64,000 bases of DNA from Pseudomonas entomophila L48 (GTDB lineage: Bacteria; Pseudomonadota; Gammaproteobacteria; Pseudomonadales; Pseudomonadaceae): positions 4,422,501 through 4,486,500 of the forward strand of contig NC_008027.1 in the NCBI RefSeq assembly GCF_000026105.1, in the 5' to 3' direction. The notes beneath the pieces were generated by a model, which was not told the DNA's origin, did no database searches, and worked only from the letters and a program-made list of their open reading frames with translations. The position numbers and the translations under genes are program-made. Positions 14,550 to 20,679 of this stretch are shown here, piece by piece. Position 1 is the first letter of the stretch, and every line of letters starts with the position of its first letter.

Positions 14550-16658
14550 TCAAAAAGAATTGGGGTGGTCGGGCAGTTGCGCGTGGTAGGCCTGCCGCTG
14601 CAGGTCCTGCATGACACGCCGGACCGCTTCTTCGAGTTGCAAGCTGAGCTGGTTCGGCGCATCCACACTGCCCTGCACGGTGATGGGTATGTTGGCGGTA
14701 AAGGTGAGCTGCTGAGTGATGGGTGGCGCCATCGAGCCTTGCCCTTGCATCGGGCGTGGCCCGGTATCCGGCAGCACCACCGGTGCAGGTGGAACGCTGA
14801 GCTGCGAAGCAGGCCCTGGTTCGGCCATGTGCTCAGGCAGGTACCTTCCTGCCGATGCGGCAACCGGCGCACCCGCCCCTGGCGACAGAGGCCCATGAGA
14901 CTTGGGCAGTGACATCACCCCAATTGGCGAGCCTGCCTGCGCAAATGGCCTGAAATCGGCAGCGCGCTCGGCAAAATACTTGCCCACCGGTGCAACAACC
15001 TGCTTATCCGCTTCAAGCGCCATCGGTACCATGACGCCGCCTGTCGAGTGCATCGCATCGACTGACGTTCGAGGTTTGGGTGGCACCTGCGGCGTTGCTG
15101 ACAGCAGTTGTCTGGCCATCCGTGTGCCGACCTGCTCGTCGAAGACTCCACGCCCAGGAGCGGGAGTGACCTGACGCGGGTCCCGCAGGGTGATCGCTGT
15201 GGCCGGCTTGCGAGGGGGCTCATCGGAGGCAGTGAAGAGCGTCTTGCCAATCCAACCGCCGATCACACCACCAACCTTGTCGCCGACCATGTTGCCGATC
15301 AGCATCCCGACAGGCGGCGTGACAAAGCTACCCAGCAACGCCCCTCCCAACGCCGTGCCCACCACGCCACCGATCGCACCGCCGTACCCCGCACCTTTTT
15401 CCTCGGGGGTCTTGGCGGTGGCGTAGGTGTAGACCCCCTTTACCCCGGCCTCCACCCACGGCATCTTGCCGGCTGCCTTGAAGGCAGCCTTCAAAGCGGC
15501 CCCGCGTCCAAGGGGAGCGTTGATGCCGGTAGGTGACGGCCCGGCATCCGCTCCCAGTGGATAGAGGTCGTCCACTGCCGTCACACCCTTGGCCCGGCCC
15601 AGATTACGCAGCCGGTCGCGATGCGTGTAGGCGGCAGCTCCCGCGCCTATCCCCACGGCACTGGCCAAGGTGCCCCACAACGTAGTCGCGGGAGATGGCG
15701 AGGCACCGCTCACCGACGGCGTCGGTTGCCCACTCCCAGTGTTCGTTGCCGGTGGACTTTGTGACGCATCACTGGGAGCGGCCATCAGCCCCTTGCCCAG
15801 CGCGCCACCGATCTTGTCGCCAATAAATGACAGCCCCATGGAAGCTGCTGGGGCGAGCGTCTTGAGTTTTCCACCCAACATGGCACCCGACACAGCCCCC
15901 ATGAAGCCGCCAGCCGCACCGCCCACACCCTCACCCATCTGTTCGGGCGTGGAGGCAGTGGTCGCCGTGAAGATCAACTTCATCCCGGCGTCCATCCCAC
16001 TCAGGGTTGCTGCCGACTTACCCGCCATCAGCGCCTGCGCCCAGCGCCCCGGTTCGGTGGGCCTCGGCATTGGTGCTGGCGCCGCATCCGCACCCAGTGG
16101 GTAGTCCTCGAAGACTGGAGCTCGATCGGTACCTTCGATGACCAACGGTGGCAGATACACCGTATCCGGCCGGCTGGACGAACTGGCTTGGGCACCGTCA
16201 GGATGGCCCTCGCTGCCAGTCGAGCCGGCCTTTGCGCTCAACGTCTTGCCGATCACCGCAGGTGCCTGGGCGATGCCTTTCGCCGCCAGGTAACCACCAC
16301 CAGCAACTAGCAGCGACGTCGCTGCATCGCGCGCGGTCTGAGCGACCGGAGGCAATAGCCCCGGTGCAGGTGGGGGCGCCCGGTTGTTCAGGGCACGCTC
16401 CAGAAGTTCCTTGTTCTGCTGAAGCAGCCCAACCTGTTGTTGCTGTACTTTCAAGGACTCGGCCTGATCGTCCTTGCCCTCCACTGCCTCCGTCACTTGC
16501 CGAGGCAGGTCGACACCGCCACCGACATCAGGCGGTCGCTGGGTCACCCCCAGCGTCCCCATGGGGACCGTGCGGCGTCGCTCCTCCCCCACCGCCTCCC
16601 CAAGCTCTGGGACGGTGGCACCGACAGCGCCCAGCGCTGTCGTTGATCTGTTCGCCAT
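14550..16658 (-). CDS. Tape-measure protein of the P2-like tailocin
   Basis: A 702-residue protein in the position of P2 gpT, between the E/E' chaperone and gpU. It contains a Gln-rich coiled segment at about 60-90 (ESLKVQQQQVGLLQQNKELL), Gly/Ala-rich hydrophobic helices, and Pro-rich linkers. Residues about 185-293 and 365-478 are two diverged copies of one unit, each starting with YPLGADA and ending with a glycine-rich membrane-like stretch. The ATG at 16658 has GGGAG upstream. Its length should fix the length of the P2-like particle. Confidence 0.88.
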   Translation of the reverse strand: MANRSTTALGAVGATVPELGEAVGEERRRTVPMGTLGVTQRPPDVGGGVDLPRQVTEAVEGKDDQAESLKVQQQQVGLLQQNKELLERALNNRAPPPAPGLLPPVAQTARDAATSLLVAGGGYLAAKGIAQAPAVIGKTLSAKAGSTGSEGHPDGAQASSSSRPDTVYLPPLVIEGTDRAPVFEDYPLGADAAPAPMPRPTEPGRWAQALMAGKSAATLSGMDAGMKLIFTATTASTPEQMGEGVGGAAGGFMGAVSGAMLGGKLKTLAPAASMGLSFIGDKIGGALGKGLMAAPSDASQSPPATNTGSGQPTPSVSGASPSPATTLWGTLASAVGIGAGAAAYTHRDRLRNLGRAKGVTAVDDLYPLGADAGPSPTGINAPLGRGAALKAAFKAAGKMPWVEAGVKGVYTYATAKTPEEKGAGYGGAIGGVVGTALGGALLGSFVTPPVGMLIGNMVGDKVGGVIGGWIGKTLFTASDEPPRKPATAITLRDPRQVTPAPGRGVFDEQVGTRMARQLLSATPQVPPKPRTSVDAMHSTGGVMVPMALEADKQVVAPVGKYFAERAADFRPFAQAGSPIGVMSLPKSHGPLSPGAGAPVAASAGRYLPEHMAEPGPASQLSVPPAPVVLPDTGPRPMQGQGSMAPPITQQLTFTANIPITVQGSVDAPNQLSLQLEEAVRRVMQDLQRQAYHAQLPDHPNSF

Positions 16659-16671
16659 CCGTGTCTCCCTT

Positions 16672-16785
16672 TCACTCCGCCAGCCACCAGACCATGTCGC
16701 TGAACGACATGGTCATGATTTCGCTCGCGGAAAAGTTCAGCTCCTTGGCCAGCCGCCTGGCGGCGGCCTTCTGCCGGGCGGGGTC
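16672..16785 (-). CDS. E'-type second-frame extension of the P2-like chaperone
   Basis: This frame encodes 37 residues (DPARQKAAARRLAKELNFSA and on to MSFSDMVWWLAE), matching the P2 GpE pattern of a short helical domain with an EIM-x-M, D-x-V-W-W ending. It has no start codon near its beginning; the only ATGs are near its end. It is reached from the E frame by a +1 shift at CTT TGA C (16783-16789), giving a fusion of about 137 residues. A -2 shift would give the same phase. P2 uses a -1 shift for the same purpose. Confidence 0.8.
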   Translation of the reverse strand, partial: DPARQKAAARRLAKELNFSASEIMTMSFSDMVWWLAE

Positions 16786-16789
16786 AAAG
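16783..16789 (-). promoter_or_regulatory. CTT TGA C recoding site, same heptamer as the RF2 (prfB) +1 frameshift
   Basis: The E-type chaperone ends GAC GAC GAG CTT TGA CCC. Slippage of the Leu-tRNA from CTT to TTT leads to GAC and on through the E' frame. CTT TGA C is the site used for autoregulated +1 frameshifting in prfB. A weak purine stretch (AGGACGACGAG) lies upstream, without the strong spaced AGGGGG of prfB. Confidence 0.7.
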
Positions 16790-17086
16790 CTCGTCGTCCT
16801 GCACCAGGCGAAAATAGCCGGTCTGCAGGCGGCTGTAGTCCTTCAGGGCCAGGCCCTCGAGGTCCTTGACGCCGACTTCGGCGAGCGAGGCGAACAGGTT
16901 CAGTTCGCGCTGCTCGTCGTCGCTCGTACCACCGGCCTGGGCATTGCGGATGTCACGCACGGTTGGGGCGCGCAGCGACAGGCTGTCGACCTGCACGCCG
17001 TTGGCCTCGCTGGGGCGCGACAGGCGCACGGTCACGCGCTCGGCGTTGACGGTCAGCCATTGCGGAAGCTGTTTCGCTTGAGCCAT
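16784..17086 (-). CDS. P2 gpE-like tail assembly chaperone, short form
   Basis: A 100-residue tail assembly chaperone (PF10109 type) between the tube and tape-measure genes. The core pattern LRAPTVRDIRNAQ around residues 38-50 and the later ALKDYSRLQTGY fit the family. It ends at TGA inside CTT TGA C, where a +1 shift would add the E' part. The start has AAGGAGAACG upstream. Confidence 0.93.
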   Translation of the reverse strand: MAQAKQLPQWLTVNAERVTVRLSRPSEANGVQVDSLSLRAPTVRDIRNAQAGGTSDDEQRELNLFASLAEVGVKDLEGLALKDYSRLQTGYFRLVQDDEL

Positions 17087-17098
17087 CGAACGTTCTCC

Positions 17099-17608
17099 TT
17101 AAAGACCCAGGGCTGCGCGCTGGGCGGCCAGCTGGTCGACACCGTCGATCACGCGCTTCATGCCCAGGGCATCGATTTCGTAGACCAGGCGGCCATCGAC
17201 TTCGAGCTTGTAGTAGGTGACGGCGACGCTGTGCTTGATCTCGGCCTTGTCGCCGGATTTCCAGTCGCCCATGTCGATCTCTTTCAGCGAGCCGCGCAGG
17301 GTGACGATCACCGGGTTGATCTTGCCCTTCAGGCCCTTGAAGGCGCCGCGGAAGGTACCGTTGAAAGCAGTGCCGTCGGCCAGGCCGAAGAACTTCAGCG
17401 ACTCGCGGCGCACGCCGGTGGTGGTGAAGGCGGCTTCCTGTTTTTCCATGCCCTGGTCCATCTGGACCGGCATGTCCATGCCGCCGGGGCGGTGCTCTTC
17501 CATCTTCAGGGTGAGCTTGGGCAGGGTCAGGCTGGGTACATCGCCCTGGAAGCTGACGCCATCGACGAACAGGTTCAGGTTGGCCAGGGTTTCGGGAATC
17601 ATTGCCAT
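17099..17608 (-). CDS. P2 FII-like tail tube protein
   Basis: A 169-residue major tail tube protein (PF04985). The start MAMIPETLANLNLFVDG and the block around GRLVYEIDALGMKRVIDGVD are highly typical of the R-pyocin/P2 tube. It lies 13 bases after the sheath gene and precedes the chaperone gene. Confidence 0.96.
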   Translation of the reverse strand: MAMIPETLANLNLFVDGVSFQGDVPSLTLPKLTLKMEEHRPGGMDMPVQMDQGMEKQEAAFTTTGVRRESLKFFGLADGTAFNGTFRGAFKGLKGKINPVIVTLRGSLKEIDMGDWKSGDKAEIKHSVAVTYYKLEVDGRLVYEIDALGMKRVIDGVDQLAAQRAALGL

Positions 17609-17621
17609 GTAGATGCGCTCC

Positions 17622-18788
17622 TTAAGCGGCGGTATCGAGGACTTCGGTCAGCCACTGGTTGGTGACTTCGACGCGGAAATTGGGGTTTTCGGCAGGCGGC
17701 ACATCGGTGAAGCGGATGTTCCAGTACACCTTGCCCTGCTCCAGCTGGCTGGCGGTGTTCAGCTCCGGGTCGGCGAAGACTTCGAAGTTGATGATCGCGC
17801 CCTGGTTCTTCAGGTCGCGCATGAAGGCCTGCAGGCCCTCGGTGACGTCCTTGACGTAGGTGGCGGTGATGGAGCGGTCCACGGCCCACTTGTGGCCGTA
17901 GAGGATCGCGTCCATGACGATGTCCATGGTGCGCACACGGGTGACGAAGGCCCATTTCGGGTCGCTCGACAGGGTGCGGTTGCCCCACAGGCGGAAGCCG
18001 TCGTCGCGGATGATGGTGGCGATGTTGGCGTTGTTCAGCAGGTTGGCGCGGCAGGTGTCGTCGCCATCGAGGAACTCCACCGCGCGGGTGGTACCGGTGA
18101 TGCCGACGAACTCCTTGTTCGAAGGCGACGCCCAGAAGCCGTACTCGCGGTCGGTGTAGGCGAACAAGCCGGCGACCCAGGCCGAGCCCGGCGCATCGAC
18201 GGTAGCCTCGGCGGCGTTGTCCCAGTAGCGCACGCCCGGGTCGACCAGGAAGGCGCGCTTGGCGCCGAAGTTCTTGGCGTAGGCGATGGCCGCTTCATCG
18301 GTGGTGTTGGGGCCGTCGATGATGGCGATGGCGCGCAGCTTGTCGGCCAGGGCCACCAGCGCGGTACCTACAGCCTGGGTGGCGCTGTGCTTGGGCGCTA
18401 CCAGCAGGCGTGGCTGGGCGTTGAAACGGCTCTTGCCGTCGAGCAGCGCCTGCAGGCCGGTGCGCTTGCCGTCGGCCAGCACGTTGCCGATGATCGCCGC
18501 GGTCTGCTCGGCGCCGTCTTCGAGCTTGGCCACGCCGCAGGCGACGATGACCGCCTTGGCGCGGCTGTAGATGGCGCGGCAGGCCTTGGTGATCGCCGCG
18601 TCCTGGCCGAACGCCGCGACCGCTTCGCGCTCGCTGGTGATCAGGATCAGGTCGTTGGCCTTGGCGGTGACGCCCGGGCCTTCGGTGAAGGTGTCGACCA
18701 GGCCGATGATCGAGGACGATGGCAGTGCGATGCTGCGCGCGCCAGTGTCGACGTTGGTCACGGTGACGCCGTGGAAGAATCCACTCAT
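17622..18788 (-). CDS. P2 FI-like contractile tail sheath protein
   Basis: A 388-residue sheath protein (PF04984) of the P2/R-pyocin type. The N-terminal FHGVTVTNVDTGARSI and the C-terminal FRVEVTNQWLTEVLD flank the conserved sheath domains. It is preceded by two tandem terminator hairpins, so its expression may depend on readthrough or on a promoter I could not identify in the 97-base gap. Confidence 0.96.
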   Translation of the reverse strand: MSGFFHGVTVTNVDTGARSIALPSSSIIGLVDTFTEGPGVTAKANDLILITSEREAVAAFGQDAAITKACRAIYSRAKAVIVACGVAKLEDGAEQTAAIIGNVLADGKRTGLQALLDGKSRFNAQPRLLVAPKHSATQAVGTALVALADKLRAIAIIDGPNTTDEAAIAYAKNFGAKRAFLVDPGVRYWDNAAEATVDAPGSAWVAGLFAYTDREYGFWASPSNKEFVGITGTTRAVEFLDGDDTCRANLLNNANIATIIRDDGFRLWGNRTLSSDPKWAFVTRVRTMDIVMDAILYGHKWAVDRSITATYVKDVTEGLQAFMRDLKNQGAIINFEVFADPELNTASQLEQGKVYWNIRFTDVPPAENPNFRVEVTNQWLTEVLDTAA

Positions 18789-18813
18789 GTAGGTTTACTC
18801 CAGGTACAGGTGT

Positions 18814-18838
18814 GAAAAGGCCCCGCTGGTGCGGGGCC
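18814..18838 (-). terminator. Intrinsic terminator upstream of the P2-like sheath gene (second of a tandem pair)
   Basis: A perfect 8-bp GC stem (18819-18826 with 18831-18838, 4-base loop) is followed on the minus strand by TTTTC. It lies 26 bases before the sheath start. Confidence 0.7.
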
Positions 18839-18859
18839 TGGAAAGGTTTGCTTCAGGTA

Positions 18860-18886
18860 AGAAAACGCCCCGGCGGTGCGGGGCGT
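18860..18886 (-). terminator. Intrinsic terminator at the end of the second P2-like fibre chaperone gene
   Basis: A perfect 8-bp stem (18865-18872 with 18879-18886, 6-base loop) starts in the stop codon of the chaperone gene and is followed on the minus strand by TTTTC. With the hairpin at 18814-18838 it makes a tandem pair in the middle of the P2-like operon. Confidence 0.72.
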
Positions 18887-19278
18887 CAGGGGGTCAGTGA
18901 ACTGATCCAATGCGGCGCATTCGGGCGCCTGGCCAGTTCGGGGAATAGTTCGGCTTGCGGCCACACGCGCAAGGCCTGCCGATAATCGAGCAATTCCGCG
19001 TACTGCGTGGGGGTCAACGACGGCTGGATCCCCAGATCCAGCTCCTCGCGATGACGCGATGTCAGCCATTGGCTGGCGTGCAATTGACCGTCTCGCCATG
19101 CACGCTCGGCAATCGTCCGGCCAACAGGCTCGGGCGTGGTGAAGTTTCCTTCGACCATCACATCACCGGGTTGTGTATCGGCCGGGCATTCAAGCCACTT
19201 CATCGAGGCGTGGAAGCGGCCTTGCGGGTCGATATCGGTTGTTTCTACAACGGTGTCGTCTACTAAAAGTGCCCACAT
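18886..19278 (-). CDS. Tail fibre assembly chaperone (for the Gly-rich fibre)
   Basis: A 130-residue protein with the C-terminal pattern LLDYRQALRVWPQAELFPELARRP, typical of tail fibre assembly chaperones (PF16778/PF02413 type). It follows the Gly-rich fibre gene by 10 bases and has a strong GGAGGACCT site before ATG 19278. It is probably dedicated to that fibre, since a second chaperone follows the other P2-like fibre. Confidence 0.87.
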   Translation of the reverse strand: MWALLVDDTVVETTDIDPQGRFHASMKWLECPADTQPGDVMVEGNFTTPEPVGRTIAERAWRDGQLHASQWLTSRHREELDLGIQPSLTPTQYAELLDYRQALRVWPQAELFPELARRPNAPHWISSLTP

Positions 19279-19288
19279 AGGTCCTCCA

Positions 19289-20248
19289 TCACCACCAAAG
19301 TTCGATACAGCCATGAGCACCCGGTGCGCCAGGTCCAAAACGCCCACCTCCACCGCACCCGGGCTTTCGAGGGCGGGAACTGTCGACTGCGGCAGCGATA
19401 CTGAATGCGCCACCACCATGCCCTCCGTAAAGCGCTCCGTTAGGTATCGACACGGGAACACCACCATCTCCCATCGAGGTATTGAGATCGCCCCCATAGC
19501 CTTCACCGGAATAGGAGGAATTGCCATCGTTGGTGCCACCCGGGCCGCCGCTGGCGGAGCAAAACGTCACGAACGACGAGCTACCACCGGGCTGACCTGG
19601 TTGGCCATCATTGGCGGCACCGGCCCCACCCGCGCCAACAGCGATTTTCGCGGTGAACAAACCTGCAAGGCTTACCAGCTTTTCCGAGACACCGCCGCCG
19701 CCGCCGCCGCCAGGCCCTGGAGCTGCAGTACTCCGGGCACCGCCACCACCGCCAGCAGTCACACGCACACGCGCCAGCCTTCGGCCACTGCGCAAAACTG
19801 GTGGTACTACTGGTTCGCTGGTACCTGGGGTTTGCCAGACGATGTATCCGGTTGCCAGGCTCGCAGGCAGTTGAGCCTGCCCGACACACCACCATTTGCC
19901 CGCGCCATCAGCCCTGAGGGCCAGGAAGTCGCCCGCAAAGATGAGTTCCGTCGAAGCGAGCCCTTCGTTGGAGATCAGGGTGTCGAGCATGATCCGGTCA
20001 TTGCCGCTTGCCTTGATCGACAGCGTGTTGGCCGATGTATCGCGTCTGCGCAAAATCACTTCCACCGCACCCAAGGGCTTGTCAGCGGCAGGGAGCGTGA
20101 CGGTAAGGTTTCCAGCACTTGCATCAATGACGACATGCCCGAGACGCTCGGCTGACAATGACGTCGAAGCCACGATGGTATCCGCCTGCATGGTCAGTGA
20201 ACGCAGCAGGACCATATCCAACTGCGAATGTAAGCTTGCCTGGCTCAT
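19289..20248 (-). CDS. Second P2-like tail fibre with glycine-rich tip
   Basis: A 319-residue fibre-like protein. The first half is a beta-rich domain (LSAERLGHVVIDASAGNLTVTLPAAD), and residues about 165 to the end hold long Gly runs with short hydrophobic stretches (VTAGGGGGA, GPGGGGGGGVSEK, GGAGAANDGQPGQPGG). Such tips occur in phage adhesins, where polyglycine helices carry the receptor loops (known for T-even gp38 proteins). It overlaps the preceding chaperone by 4 bases and is followed by its own chaperone. It lacks the N-terminal collar region of the large fibre, so it may attach to that fibre instead of the baseplate. Confidence 0.8.
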   Translation of the reverse strand: MSQASLHSQLDMVLLRSLTMQADTIVASTSLSAERLGHVVIDASAGNLTVTLPAADKPLGAVEVILRRRDTSANTLSIKASGNDRIMLDTLISNEGLASTELIFAGDFLALRADGAGKWWCVGQAQLPASLATGYIVWQTPGTSEPVVPPVLRSGRRLARVRVTAGGGGGARSTAAPGPGGGGGGGVSEKLVSLAGLFTAKIAVGAGGAGAANDGQPGQPGGSSSFVTFCSASGGPGGTNDGNSSYSGEGYGGDLNTSMGDGGVPVSIPNGALYGGHGGGAFSIAAAVDSSRPRKPGCGGGGRFGPGAPGAHGCIELWW

Positions 20249-20676
20249 TGTCCGTCTCCGGATTCGTTGATGAAATCAGGCGCTACCGGCCGCTTTCCGG
20301 CATCGGGGAATGCATCGGACTGGGGCCAATCACGCAGGGCCTGGAGGTAGGTCAATAGAGCATGGAATTGCTCGGGACTCAGATTCGTCTCAGCACCGCC
20401 TCCCAGCTCTAACTGGTCACGGTGACGATCACGTAACTTCAACGAATCCGCTAGCATCCGGTCGCGCCAACCTCGCTCGACAGCTGCGGCATTTTCAATA
20501 AGCTCTCGCAGTCCAGGCATGCCATTGCTTTCAACAACGATCTGCTTGCCGATTGCTTGGCCTCTCATCAGTACGGCATGCAGCTCTGCACTGATTTCAA
20601 CCGCATCGTCGGGACGCATGCGGTCAAGCACCTTGGAGTCATAGAAACCTTGGTTTTGGGCTGAATAAAAGATCAT
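20245..20676 (-). CDS. Tail fibre assembly chaperone (for the large P2-like fibre)
   Basis: A 143-residue chaperone. It starts MIFYSAQNQGFYD, as in P2 gpG/Tfa-type proteins, and ends with the LLTYLQALRDWPQS and FPDAGKRP pattern. It follows the large fibre gene by 3 bases. Its last third is closely similar to the Mu-like chaperone at 916-1299, suggesting exchange or a common origin. Confidence 0.9.
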   Translation of the reverse strand: MIFYSAQNQGFYDSKVLDRMRPDDAVEISAELHAVLMRGQAIGKQIVVESNGMPGLRELIENAAAVERGWRDRMLADSLKLRDRHRDQLELGGGAETNLSPEQFHALLTYLQALRDWPQSDAFPDAGKRPVAPDFINESGDGQ

Positions 20677-20679
20677 GGG

